Shown piece after piece: positions 1 to 11,146 of a stretch of DNA of 47,081 bases (position 1 is its first letter; each line of letters opens with the position of its first letter). This DNA is from Hofstenia miamia (lineage: Eukaryota; Xenacoelomorpha; Acoela): positions 1,506,172 to 1,553,252 of the forward strand of contig SCFE01000021.1 in the NCBI GenBank assembly GCA_004352715.1. The letters are read 5' to 3'. The notes under the pieces were generated by a model, which saw nothing but the letters and a program-made list of their open reading frames with translations, ran no database searches and was not told where the DNA came from. Position numbers and translations under genes: made by a program.

Positions 1-1
1 A

Positions 2-37
<36 letters not shown>

Positions 38-46
38 ATACTGATA
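1..46. repeat. (TA)n microsatellite
   Basis: Alternating TA with a single G interruption at the very start of the window. Other TA/TATATA tracts lie at about 22307-22333, 23717-23731, 27008-27044 and 30909-30931; two of them sit at the edges of N gaps, which suggests such tracts broke the assembly. Confidence 0.95.
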
Positions 47-528
47 TTAGTGCTGCTCCAACTGTGAGATTTCTTTCATAGTAAATTATTTTACATACAA
101 TTGCGAAGGCATATATTATTATAGTTTCTTTGAAAAAGGACTAATCAGCTGACAACTGGTCATTCAGGTCACCAAATTACGAGGGTACATCGGGTCACGG
201 GTCAGAAGACAATGAGTTTATCAAATCTTAGAACTGTGGATGTTCATGTCCAAAAGAATTAAATGAGATTTTTTCAGATCCTAGTAGACATTTACTCATA
301 CGTCGATTCAATATATACATAAATATTTCAAGTGAAAATTGCAATAAGTGACTTTTGCGAGCCATGCCTGTGGAAGTCTCAATTGACAATTATTATTCTA
401 TATTTTCGTTCTAAAAATTTTTGAGATAGTCGCCTCGAAAGTTAGTTTTGAAGTAAATCATACAAGTCAAAGCCTCCATTCAATGGATGTTAAGGTAGTT
501 GGCCATTATCCTTGATTATATCGTTTAG

Positions 529-870
529 GCACAGCTTTGGATTTTCGATGTGTCATCAATAATGAAGGCAACGGTATCGATCGCAAGTTTCTTAGCAGTA
601 TATATCGTAGCAACTGCGAATCCTCGAGGCTTTATCAATGTCTTGGATCGTGTAACATCCTTTTCACAGAATTCCCAAAACGCTATCTTTGTTCCAATCA
701 TGCTCTTTGTGGTAAAGCGTGATGAGCGCTACTCGAAGTTACAACTTAGCTTCAAATTACACTTCTCAATTTATGTGCTCTATGCTTTAGCTACGTGTTA
801 TTATACGTATGCAGTGATTTACGACGTAATGGATTGGATAAAAGCGATATTAAGCACAACAACTAATTAG
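529..870 (+). CDS. Probable last exon of a multi-pass membrane transporter (amino acid/auxin permease-like)
   Basis: An acceptor-like sequence (pyrimidine-rich, ending TTTAG at 524-528) is followed by an open frame of 113 codons to a TAG stop at 868-870, with AATAAA about 100 nt later near 974. The piece has a hydrophobic segment near its start (around SIASFLAVYIVATA), a stretch ANPRGFINVLDRVTSF, a second hydrophobic segment (AIFVPIMLFVV), a basic loop and a final hydrophobic segment (YVLYALATCYYTYAVIY). A Pro-x-Gly-Phe loop followed by a Thr-Ser-Phe helix resembles the C-terminal helices of AAAP-family amino acid transporters from memory; I cannot align it. The phase at the acceptor is 0. 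An earlier short exon ending at 493 is conceivable but would need a 35-nt intron. Upstream exons would lie outside the window. The function is an inference; that it is a membrane-protein 3' exon is better supported. Confidence 0.45.
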   Translation, partial: AQLWIFDVSSIMKATVSIASFLAVYIVATANPRGFINVLDRVTSFSQNSQNAIFVPIMLFVVKRDERYSKLQLSFKLHFSIYVLYALATCYYTYAVIYDVMDWIKAILSTTTN

Positions 871-1741
871 GATTTAAAACAGTAAATTATGCTCTCAGTT
901 TTGAAATGCTTATATCTATGGCTAACTTCTTACTTCTTCCAAGTTAGTTTGCATATGTCGAACCACTTGTCTTAATAAAAAACTTTATGCTGTCAAAATG
1001 AAGATTAGATGTTTATGAAGTACAAAGGTTAGCCATCTTAGAGATATCAGTGCTATGATTGTGCAAATATTCCAAAGTTTAGTAGTGTTCCAATGTGTTA
1101 AATAATTGTAGTAAATATTTTTTGTTTTTTACATATCATTTGCTTTTACAATTAAAATTGAGCAACCATTAACGCAATTCAGGAGATTGATTTTAGGCTT
1201 TTGTGGGAAAATTAGGTTTTTACGTGCTTCAGATAGAATTGAATTCAAACTTACAGTAAGCACAATAGACATTTTCCAATGGTCTCGTTTCTGTAGAAAC
1301 TTTTACGATGGAATTTACATTTTTAGACTATTAATCCAATTTGGAATGCATCTACACAAAAGATTCTAATTACTTTAAAAAGAAGGATATACAATTGATT
1401 TATTACCTCAGAGTCTATACATCACTCACACATTTTAATTTGATAAATTTTAATCACTAATTTTCTGTGTTGCAATCTCATAATTAAATAAATAACAATA
1501 TATAATGAGTTTATTTTTCTAATCGCCAACGGACAGAAAGTGAACAAAAAATAGAAAATTAACATACAATATACAAATATAATAATTTTAAAAATATTTA
1601 TAGCATCCGAACATTCACTTTTATCGGAAAACATAGCAATCTATTTCAGGATAACAAATTGGCAATTTTCGGAAAAAAACCATTTATTAAAAATCTAGAA
1701 TATTTTGCATCTTCTTTTTTTTAAAAAAATTGTTGTAATAC
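871..1741. other. No recognisable gene; AT-rich intergenic DNA
   Basis: It contains the likely polyadenylation region of the upstream exon (AATAAA near 974) and only short random open frames. A poly-T/poly-A tract near 1714-1728 precedes the GC-richer island. Confidence 0.6.
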
Positions 1742-2480
1742 TGTGGTAGGGTTACTGAAGAAGTCAACAGACTAAAACCAAGATCCGAGTGCGTACCATA
1801 CCCCTAGCCTGGTCGGCTTGATCTCTGGCGACCCCTGGCACGCAGAGTGCTGACATATGTTGAGTCTGATCAGCAGAGTGAAGCCGAAGGCCGAACTTCA
1901 GTTGAGAGGGTTGCGCCTCTCTCGCTTGGGCCAGCCAAGGATACTAACGGTAGTAACTTAAGAGAGCGCCTGCTGGCTGCTAATAGATCCGTGAAAAGTA
2001 ATTTTGAAGCAGTATTTACTAAAATGCAAAGCATTTTAGCTAATCGAAGCCTCACTCAACTCCATAATAGATGGTAAGATGTTGGATCACAACTGCCTGT
2101 GACACAGCAAGTTACCTCACAGGAAGGCACAACAAACGCTGGCCTATCTCATAGGCCAGAGATAGAGAGTTTTCTCTGTGAATGACTGCCCTATGAGACG
2201 CAACCTAACTGGTGCCAGTAGCAGTCCTGCTAACAGTGTTTCCACTGAGTCGCCGTCTGTCTCCACAACACTAGAATAGACAGGCTTCCCGACCGTTACC
2301 GCCCCCATATGCGTCCGGGACTCCGCACACCGACGCGCCCACTGAGTGTACGCATTAACCACCGCGAGGATGTACTCTTTGGAAAGTTTTAGGCATAGCC
2401 CTTGTTTACACACCATTTGTTTTTTAATATTTATCCAGAAACTTTTGAATTTATTTAAGACCTTTATAATCAGCACCGTA
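1742..2480 (+). mobile_element. Possible LTR-retrotransposon leader and gag start (GC-richer island)
   Basis: Base composition changes sharply to GC-richer here and back to AT-rich after about 2380. At 1826-1842 the string TGGCGACCCCTGGCACG resembles the tRNA-Trp type primer-binding site TGGTGACCCCGACGTG known from CsRn1-like Gypsy elements. An open frame follows at once (1847-2077) and continues past one stop with coding-like sequence rich in S, E, Q and R (for example VTQQVTSQEGTTNAGLSHR near 2098-2154). The position just after a primer-binding site fits a gag start, but no zinc knuckle, RT or LTR end was found. The sequence is too decayed or truncated to name. A 9-bp inverted repeat (TCTCATAGG/CCTATGAGA) lies at about 2147-2199. 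It could instead be a SINE or an unrelated GC-rich repeat. Confidence 0.35.
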
Positions 2481-4578
2481 CACTATCAATGCATACTTGG
2501 TTTTAGAGTAAAAAAGAGCTTCAAAATCTTTTGAATATACAATCAGAACAGTTTGAATTTTTGAGATTGTGAAGTATGAATTGGCGCAAGTAAATTGTCG
2601 ACGTGGTTTGAAAAACATAAATTAGATTGAAAGCATACTCCCAAAATGCGTTTGCTCCCAACTTTATTTAATGATAGTATCACGATCTTTATAGCGACCT
2701 TTCTTCGAACATTCAAGTTGATAAATGAATTCCCAATGTGAATATACAACAAATACAATTAAGCTGAATACATCTAATAAACATAACATAGAATAACAAT
2801 GACAGAAATGCTTTTGAAAAGTCCAATACAAGGAGAGAATTATGTCTTTATTCGATAGGCACTACACAAGATAACTCTAAAGATATATGAGTGCATCTAT
2901 GGTGGACGTATAACGACGGTAAGCCGATTTGCAGTTGTCGGAACGAGGTTCCACTTGTCTCCTCAAAAAAGCTTGTGCCACAACTTCTTCAAAGCGGCGA
3001 CTCAAAATATTAGTAGTTGCAATATCATGCAACTGACTCCGATCGAGAAGTACATCACATTTGGGAATAGGCACAGTGTTTGTTCTTTACATTTATTAGA
3101 AAAAACGCCTCAAGAGAGACATACTTTCCAAACATATTGTAATGGAGTTGCGGAGCAGAAATAAAATTTAGAGAATATTCAGGATGTTACACCATCTGGA
3201 CCTCAAGAAAACTTGTTTATAATTTTCAGTACCCTTACCACTTGATGCAGTGTAAGATGAATAAAAATATTCTGACAATCCAGAGTTTCCAGTTCAGGTT
3301 CTGTATAAATGATATCCTTGAAATGCTTGCAAAGTAGAGTAGAAATACTTCATGCTATTTCATACTATAATCAAGCACCTCAACCTTTTTATGCAAAAAT
3401 ACACAAATATGTTAATCTCACAATAATCATATAGGGGTCTACATTTATCAAAATTAGAAGTTAGCTATGTTTTCAACGCAAACGTTTTGTGCATTCGCTA
3501 CTTTTCACGCAATTATGCAATCCTTGCCAAAATTTGTCGAAAAGCAACTTTTGTTCACCACAACTCACAACATTTTATCCAAAATTTCTGCTTATGTGAA
3601 ACTCAGACTCAATTGCAATGACAGAATACGCAGGTAAATAGCATCAATTTAATCGATTTTGAAATTGCAGCAAGAAACTACGGAACTAGGGAAATTGATA
3701 TTTTAAACAAGTGCATTACTGGAGAGAATCATGCATACAACACGATTGCTCTCCTCTTGGTGGTATTTTATCCCCGAAATGTAAGTATCTTAGAATAGAA
3801 GCTCTACATACCATACAATTGTTATTTGGTGTCCTGATCTTGGTGAAGAAGAGGAATTATGCACTTTCTTTGTCCATCAGCTGGAAATGCCTAAGCAACT
3901 TTACGTAATTATTTAGTATTTACATTTCTTACGCAGCCAAATGCGCCTTCTAGTTGAGGTACTTCTCTTTAAACTTTGATGTTAATTCATAGTAACAAAA
4001 TTTGTTTTCTGATTTAATTATTTAAAGGGTAGGTGTTAGCAGAGAACAATCGAGAGTTGGTTTCGATATTTCTTCATTATACTCCAAATTTTTCGCAGTT
4101 TTCCATTACAAATTTTTGAAAAAAATGCAAAAAATGTGTCAAATCCTAAGATTCCACATAAATAGGAAGAGAGATATTCATGTCTATTCATATTTGGAAT
4201 TTCTCACTAAAAAAGAAAATAATGAGTACAATGTCGACTATTTACATCATAATTCGAAAGCTAGATTTTGGAAATTATGTGCATGTTTTTTCGTTATTTT
4301 TTCCTAATCAGATGGATGTCCTACGAGTGCTCGCCAATGGTGGGCTTCCACAAAGAGACAGTGGACAATGATTCATGGTTGGCCAAAGCGTAGGCAAACA
4401 TTTTGCAACAATATCAAATTACGACAAATTTGGAAAATGTAAAGAGGACAAATTAGAGTGTGAATTTTTCCTCTACGATTATAGGTGTTATGTTACAAAA
4501 CCGTTATAACAACTCTTAGTTATAGGCATAAAGCCGTGCCTTACCTAACAAATTATGTTTTGATTATCCAAATGTTTA
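2481..4578. other. No recognisable gene; AT-rich DNA
   Basis: Only short open frames without domain-like content. A minus-strand fragment at 2543-2758 (ILGVCFQSNLCFSNHVDNLL) faintly resembles the region after the RT active site of LINEs but is too short to call. Confidence 0.5.
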
Positions 4579-4803
4579 TTAACACTAGAAACATGACAAT
4601 AGGTCAAAATGACCTATAAGCATTTTTTGTTTGCTTCACTTTTCATTTAGCAAAAATACTAGCAATTACATATACTTCCAATTATGTTAATAATCTCATT
4701 GAATTTGCTATTTTTAGAAATTTTGTTTCTATTCCATAATTTTCGGATTTGAAACATCAGTTGTAAATTTAATCTAAAGGCGTAATCGCTGTTCTAGTGT
4801 TAA
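4579..4803. mobile_element. TTAA-flanked MITE (piggyBac-like), 217 bp
   Basis: TTAA at 4579-4582 is followed by CACTAGAAAC. The right end reads GTTCTAGTG, followed by TTAA at 4800-4803. The terminal inverted repeats (CACTAGAA(A)C) together with the TTAA duplication are the signature of a piggyBac-type non-autonomous element. A perfect inverted repeat ATAGGTCA-AAA-TGACCTAT lies just inside the left end (4599-4617) and is probably a subterminal transposase site. There is no coding capacity. Classification rests on TIR and TSD only. Confidence 0.75.
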
Positions 4804-5597
4804 ATATTTTTCATCATGACTAAGCACTTTTTGATTGTGTTTAGAGTAGACGACCCTCCTCATTCTATGTCTATGACATAAACGTTTACAATAATCCAGT
4901 CCAAAGCCCAATGTAATGCGAAGGAAACACGCAAATGCATCCTTTCGCCAACCGATCCCATTCATATTTTAAGAAAAAAAGTTTAAAAATGTGTGCTAGT
5001 GAGCCGTTGATCACTAAGACAACAAAAAATTCATATTAAATTATATAGGATAGCAGAAAGCGTTGTATTCTAAAAGATATTGTGGAATATACTTTCAAAT
5101 AATCAAAATAGGTACGAATTATAATCAAATAAATAATTTCTTCTATTGATAAACAGTAACAAAGTCAACTTCACATTGCAGATGATATTGGTTTGTTATT
5201 ATTAATTCCGCATCTTGCAGACACCATTTTCCGTTCTAACTTAAGAAAATTTGGTTTGTATACCATAAGTTGTATAGCTTATACATTTTCATTTTAGTAC
5301 ATCTTTTTTCTACAATTTATTTCTAAATACAAGTTGAAAGCAATTACACTAACTTTGTGTGACAAATTATTTATAGCCAAAGCTGTTTATTCCTTAACAC
5401 TTCAGTGAGTAATAACACATCTTTAAGAAAACAGCAAATTAGAATAATTACTTCCATAAATTGAATCACGCAATAACAGACTATATTAGTTTTTATTTGC
5501 TCTTAGAGTTTTTAGTTTTTCAATTAATAATACTCCCAGGACCTTCATCAAAACTCTTTAAACTTCCTTCGTCTTTCTTAACGTAGATATTATTTAA
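4804..5597. other. No recognisable gene; AT-rich DNA
   Basis: No open frame with family resemblance, and no repeat structure that I can see. Confidence 0.5.
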
Positions 5598-5885
5598 CCT
5601 TAGCTCAGTGTCAGTGGTTCTCAAGCTTTTTTACCCACACACCCCTCTTCCTCTAAATTTTCCAACCGAACCCCCCTTCTCCTGCAAGAAACTCACTAAT
5701 AATATAGTAGAGGAATTGTTAATATTAAAGATATAGTAAATGATTATGCTTTATTTCGAAGGAAAACTAAACTAAAATGTCGTTGTCTTTTTCTTCAATC
5801 AAATTGCAATAAAAAATAGAATAGCTGCGTAAATATCTTTACTTTTAGTTTATGTAGACTCTGGTTGGGAACCACTGCTTTAGCT
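5598..5885. mobile_element. hAT-type MITE, 272 bp, with 8-bp TSD
   Basis: The left end starts at 5606 (CAGTGTCAGTGGTTCTCAAG) and the right end finishes at 5877 with GGTTGGGAACCACTG, the imperfect inverse. The 8-bp flanks are CCTTAGCT (5598-5605) and CTTTAGCT (5878-5885), a 7/8 match. CAGTGGTTCTCAA/TTGGGAACCACTG termini with 8-bp duplications are typical of hAT non-autonomous elements. The left terminus carries a small CAGTGT/CAGTGG duplication. There is no coding capacity. Confidence 0.8.
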
Positions 5886-6089
5886 GAAGCTGAAAAATCA
5901 TATATCTACTTCACCAATTTTTATTAATTCAGCATCCCTAAAAGTGTACCTAATCATAAGATACCGAAGTTTTCTTATTAACCATACGTAAATGCATGGG
6001 GTTAAATCACGTAATTAAAAAAACATATTTATGAATACGCAACCCAAAAATTTGTTTGAACATCATGGTTTTTTGCATTGGCTCAGGGA

Positions 6090-6620
6090 AATATACTGTC
6101 ATTTCTAGAAATTCTGGATATGAAGTTAAACAGCGTAATGATAGTTTTCAAAGAGAGCTGTATGAAAAACTAACAGATGGAGGATTGATGCTCAATTATC
6201 ATGCAAGTGCCTGGATGCAATAAAAAATAGCGAAATTCATGGGCATGTGGACAAAATTTTAAATCGGTGATCATCAGATTTAAAGGAGAATCTACCAAGA
6301 AATCAATATTCATTATCAATTATTAATGCATAAAATGAAAATCAGTAAACAGCCAAAATTTACCAGATTATAGTAATGCAAAAGAGAAGCTTGAATGTAT
6401 TTACGCTTAAGTACCGATCACACCCTAAAGGGTCTAAGAAAAATGGTTGCAACAGAAGCTAAGACTAGGTTTCTTTTTGATACGTCTTAAGCACCCTCTC
6501 CCAATGTAACATCAGCGGAAGTTGACAATAAATTAAATTGCATCTGTGGTGCAGAATATCTTGCCCAAACTAGTCGAAATTTGTGCTCCACACTGATAGA
6601 ACATAAATAAGAAGGTGGTT
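6090..6620 (+). mobile_element. Penelope-like element remnant: RT C-terminus and GIY-YIG endonuclease
   Basis: Two conserved blocks lie in the order expected for Penelope-like elements. At about 6150-6220 the frame reads YEKLTDGGLMLNYHAS, resembling the YRKPTxTGLxLNFHS block after the RT core. At about 6521-6609 it reads CICGAEYLAQTSRNL...LIEHK, matching the CxCGxxYIGxTxRxLxxRLxEHK pattern of the GIY-YIG nuclease, with the central YIG altered to YLA. Frames are broken by stops and shifts between and after the blocks, so this is a dead fragment. Its right neighbour, the P-type element, begins just past the single N at 6947, so their adjacency may be an assembly join. Confidence 0.6.
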
Positions 6621-6947
6621 TTCATGTGAAGATGTAAAAAGTGTGATGGCTTATGACCCACAGAATTTTACATCCTGAATCTGGGATATTTTTTCTCTCA
6701 ATCGCGAAGAGTATGTTCATAAATAATAGAAATCCAAAATTAAACTATCGCGATGAGATTGCACGTAACCAACGATAAACACAGCCTGGCCATATGCAGA
6801 ACGGTAATTATAAAATGAGGCGGTGATAAATGCATCGATTGTTTCGAGGCTAATGCAATTACGCAAATGCCCACTTGCGGCGTTCATAATCCAGAAAGTG
6901 TTCAGCACCAAATTGCAAATCAGGTTATGATGATAAAACTCATTTCN

Positions 6948-8712
6948 GAATATCTACCTTTGCCGTGTTCGAGATTTTTGCGAAAGTTTTGCTCTGGAAG
7001 TGTGGACTTAAGAAGTTATTTGAAAAGCGTTTATGAAATGGAAAATTCTGAAGTCGTTAATTGTTGTGTATCTTTTGACGAAATGTTTATACAAAAAGAT
7101 ATTAGATATACTGGAAGTAAGTTAACTGGTGTAAACTCTGACTTCAACTTCTTTGAAAGTATTTATTGTTTTATGGCGACCACCCTAAAAAGTGGGGAAT
7201 ATTTTGTAGTAAAATCTCTACCTGTGGTTAGGGTGACGTCAACTAGAATTGTAGAAGAATTAAAGTCGGTAATAGAAGTTCTTCATAGCTGTGGATTTCA
7301 GGTTTGCTGCCTTACATGCGACAATAGTCGGGTGAACATATCAGTGTATCGTGCTCTTGTGAATGAATATGGGAAACCAACAAGTGATTATAAAATATAT
7401 GTTCCGGATGAAAATGAAATAAATCTCACGTTTGATGTAGTGCATTTGTTAAAGTCGATCAGAAATAACTTTTCCGATTTCAAACATTTACTTTACCAAG
7501 TTTTAGTTTTAAAATAAATGTATTCGAAGTAAATATGGATCATAATGCAAAGTCAACGTATATGTCATTGAATCGTATGTTTCGTGAAGAATACAACTGT
7601 TCTCTTAAACTTGCCCCCAAATTGACTGAGGCTGTTCTAGATCCAAGTCACATAGTTCAAAAGGTCAATCTAGCTGTCAGTTTGTTTGATGTTTCAAATA
7701 GCATTGCATTGGAACATATGAACTATGATAATGAAAGCTTAAGTACTGCAATATTTATTTGCATAATATTCATATGGTGGAATATATTAAATGCAAAATC
7801 TGTTCTCCATCCACTTCACATTTGTCGTGGAATTCATGGAATTGATGATGAAAAACTTAAATTCTTGGAAGCATTTACGAATTGGATGACAGCTTGGAAA
7901 GATAGTCGACTTCCTGGTTTAACGAATCAAACTTTTAATGCCATAATTTTGACAACATCATCTATTGTTGATCTTTCAAAACGATTGTTAAGTGAGCTTG
8001 ACTTCTTTCTTACTTCGAGATTACAGCAGGATAACTTAGAAAAAAGATTTGGCCTTTATTGACATCTTAGTGGTGGAAGATTTTTAGTTGGCCTATATGA
8101 GGTACAGTGTTCCGAAAAAATAATCAAAATGAAATCATTTTTAACAAATCACAACAGTGAGGACCTGCAAGAAATATTACATCATCCAACATCATCTGAA
8201 TTTCAGAACACCAACTATTCAGAACGCCAACTATTGGATTTAAATGACTATGAATTGGAAGTAGTTACTTATATTGCAGGATACATATCAAAGCAGTTAT
8301 CTAAGATTTCCAGCACAAACTGCATGTGTGTCATTCTAAAGAATCTGATAATGAGGGAGTTCCTTCAGATTATATAAATGCATTAAATTGCAGGGGGTTA
8401 GTAGTTCCTTCAAAGAAATTATTGAATGCAATTGAATATATATTCAGACTTTTTATAACTAACCAAGAAGCTATTCTTGGGCAAGATTGCTGTGATTTGA
8501 TTAAATCTGTGTATTTGACATTTTCATTAACTGTGGAAAGTGTCATTGCATCACATTGTTGCTCTACTCATGTCAGTAGAATTTCTAAACTAATTCTTCA
8601 TTGTACAACAAATATATTTTTTAACAATATTCAAAGAAAGAAACGTAGTGAAACGATTGCTTCAAAATCCAAAGTTTCTGGATTTAAGAAGGCTACTTCT
8701 CACAAAATTTAA
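6948..8712 (+). mobile_element. Decayed P-type (THAP9/P-element family) transposase
   Basis: Three frames in succession carry one transposase. The first segment (about 6948-7517) has the motifs SFDEMFIQKD and CLTCDNSRVN, matching the first two acidic residues of the P-element RNase H-like core, followed by FDVVHLLKSIRNNF, a hallmark of the family. The second segment (7535-8062) is the GTP-binding/insertion-domain-like part and ends with LQQDNLEKRFGLY; a stop interrupts the usual continuation (the next codons still read HLSGGRF). The third segment (8129 to about 8365, then shifted to 8326-8712) has YIAGYISKQL, typical of the P C-terminal domain. There is no N-terminal THAP zinc finger, as sequence left of the N at 6947 is unrelated. 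Frameshifts near 7517 and 8340 and the internal stop make it a pseudogene. Terminal repeats were not found. Confidence 0.85.
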
Positions 8713-8929
8713 AGTTCAATTGATGTGATTTTTGCTTCATTTTATTTGCGGTTTATTTTTACAATCATTGTACATTATCATTAATCACAATTTTCTATTT
8801 CTACTTCTTTAAGATTTGTATTAATGCATATTTTACATTCAAAACTCTATATTTACAAATATTAAACCATTTTGTATGTTTTCATTGCATAATGAGAAAA
8901 TTCATTCCCATCTCATTTTTTATTTATTG
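8713..8929. other. AT-rich junction between P-type and Gypsy remnants
   Basis: No coding sequence. It presumably contains the 3' non-coding part of the P-type element; the point where Gypsy gag starts is not sharply visible. Confidence 0.5.
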
Positions 8930-9485
8930 GTCTGCATATGACCACGCTGTGTTTATCATTGGCGTCAAACAAGTCAAATGACTATTAATGCTCAGTTTGA
9001 GAGAAAACAGATATTCTAAATACGATTTGTTCTCACACATTTGTAAGGGGATGCCTGAAAGCTTTAGAACACAGTTCGAGATTAAATGTGATGTCAATGA
9101 CAAGCTGGAAAGAATGATTAGAAAGGCAGTCAACATACAAGCAACCATTGAAAACAATGCCTGAATATATGAAAAGGCCACATGGCACAGAGAGGGATCA
9201 ACATGGAGGAACAACCTCAAACCACGCATCCCAAATAAAACTTACACCAAAATGAAACCAGAAAAAATAATAAAAGTAAAAGGAAAAGATGGGAAGACTA
9301 GAAAGGTAAAAGAGAAAGACGTCAAGTGTTACAGTTGCAGACAGAAAGGCCACAAAAAACTGGACTGCCCAAAGCAGATAAACGTAATTTGGGATGAAGA
9401 AGCTTATTATGAAGAGGAAGATGTACTGCAAGAAGAAGACGAAATGGACAAAGTATTGCCAACAGACAAGGAGTGGGAAAACTAG
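8930..9485 (+). pseudogene. Gypsy gag C-terminus with CCHC zinc knuckle
   Basis: The frame reads capsid-like sequence near 9030-9160 (ICKGMPESFRTQFEIKC, then a helix with KLERMIRKAVNIQ), a stop near 9161, a basic linker (KPEKIIKVKGKDGKTRKVKE), one nucleocapsid knuckle CYSCRQKGHKKLDC (C-X2-C-X4-H-X4-C, about 9327-9368) and an acidic tail ending at 9485. The knuckle binds the RNA genome in this family. The N-terminal capsid half is absent. The next frame (protease) overlaps the end of this one by 13 nt in a different phase, compatible with a frameshifted gag-pol arrangement. Confidence 0.85.
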
Positions 9486-9900
9486 TTAGAGCACCAACTC
9501 ATAACAACTGTGCATCAATAATGATCATTACAAATCTCAACATAATAAATATAATAACAATAGCAATTAATGGATTAATGACTAAAGCAACAATTGACAC
9601 CAGAGCAGCAATGTCGATAATCACTGATAAATGCACTACAAAGCTAGGATTTAAATGAGAAGACTTTAACAGCTGCAACAAGAGACTAATTAACGCATCA
9701 GGAGAATATATTGATATGAAAGGAATGATAAACGCAGTACAGATGAGAATCACGAACACAACATTTGAACAATCTTTGGTGGTGGTGAACACACACAACA
9801 ATCTGTTGCCATATGAGGTTATCTTAGGTGACGATTTTCTGACAAAAATGGATGTGTCATCAACTATGCCAACAGAACTATAAAGGTAAGATAGGAAGAA
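9473..9900 (+). pseudogene. Gypsy aspartic protease, active site altered
   Basis: The hydrophobic strand NGLMTKATI leads into DTRAAMSII, at the position of the retropepsin D-T/S-G-A active site. The Gly codon is replaced by Arg (AGA at about 9601), which should abolish activity. The flap and second conserved strand follow after a stop at 9656-9658 (a block near 9817-9845 reads EVILGDDFLTKM, the usual ILGxDFL motif). The block is about 130 codons, normal for a retroelement protease. The stops and the missing active-site glycine show decay. Confidence 0.8.
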
Positions 9901-11146
9901 TTGGAGATCAAAGAAGAACAAGGGAAGCCAAAAACAATCACATTTCAACTGCAGGAAGATATCCACCTACAGCCACACCAATGGAAGATGCACACAATTG
10001 AAACCAAGGCCACAGTAGCAACCAACATAATGCTATATGACAATAAAGGCATCAACACCAAAAGAGTATCAATGCCATCTAGCATCTGCACAATTAAGCA
10101 CAGAAAGGGAAGAATACTGATCTTTAATGCTATGAATCAGAATGTTAACCTAAAGAGATCTCAAGTAAGAATATATGGAAAGTACATCAAGTCAAACATC
10201 AGACTCATCTGGAAGGCAATGGGAGACAATGATAGAGCAAGTAATTTGCATGGTCGACTCAAGGACTTGCAAATGAAAATGGATAGTACTCCACATGGCC
10301 AACTCAAAGGCGAGTGGACAAACACCATCAAAGTCGCAAGTACTCCCAAAGGCAGACTCAAGGGCATTGGGACAAAAGCAGAAGAGGAAGACACATACAG
10401 AATACCTGAAATAATTAAAAAAGACTACCCACATTTAGAAGAACAGGAGATCATGCAACTAAGGAAATTGCTAGAAAAACATAAATGTATATTCAACTAT
10501 GGAGAGATAAGCATGGGGCAAGCAGTGGGCGAGAAACACAGAATAGTCACAACAACAGACAAACTGATCAAGCTACCAGTCAGAAGGGTACCTGAACAGA
10601 TGAAAGATGAATATAATTGCATACTGGAAGAACTAATTGACAACAAATTTATCTGGCCAAGTGAGAGCCCATAAGCAGCACCAACCATATTTGTAAAGCA
10701 GGGAGATAAGTATTGCCTATGCATAGATTTTTGCAAATTAAATGAAGTGACAAAAAAGGATTCATATCTTCTACCACGGATAGAGGACAAGCTCTATGAA
10801 GCCAGTAAGCATAAATATTTTACAACACTAGACCTACTTGCAGATGGAAGAGGACAATATTGAGAAGACAGCATTCATAACTCCCTATGGGCTATATGAA
10901 TGGATATATATGGCGTTCAGAGTCTATAATGCACCAGCAACCCTCCAGAGGATATTATGAAAGTGTTAATGAATAAGACACATAGAATGGAGGAAGGGGT
11001 TTATGCCTGTATAGATGACATCATAATAACTAGTGACACAATCCAAGAACACCTGGAAAAATTAGAGATAAAGCTAACAATTTTGGAAAATGCGACATTC
11101 TCAAAGAGAAAATAGTATTTCTCAGAAGAATTTTAGAGAAAGGTAG
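9901..11146 (+). pseudogene. Gypsy reverse transcriptase, N-terminal and palm part, interrupted
   Basis: A 257-codon frame (9901-10674) covers the linker and start of RT: the PVRRVPEQMKDE block and ELIDNKFIWPSESP, the usual entry to RT. After a TAA the same frame continues with PTIFVKQGDKY and an FCKLNEVT block (normally DYRxLN), then FTTLDLL near 10818-10840, which carries the first catalytic Asp. A deletion removes the residues after it. The second active-site block is ACIDDIIITS at about 11007-11036, a Y/F-x-DD equivalent. The frame shifts several times and stops at 11146, where an LTR copy is inserted. The thumb and RNase H resume near 12260. The linker contains an imperfect peptide repeat of the HGxLKG type (see findings). 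Confidence 0.85.

Noticed and set aside
2543-2758. Minus-strand LINE-like fragment (ILGVCFQSNLCFSNHV)
   Set aside because: One short block without neighbouring RT motifs; could be chance.
9499-9966. Minus-strand 155-codon hydrophobic frame
   Set aside because: Shadow of the protease region; the T-rich complement of an A-rich coding strand encodes hydrophobic residues by composition.
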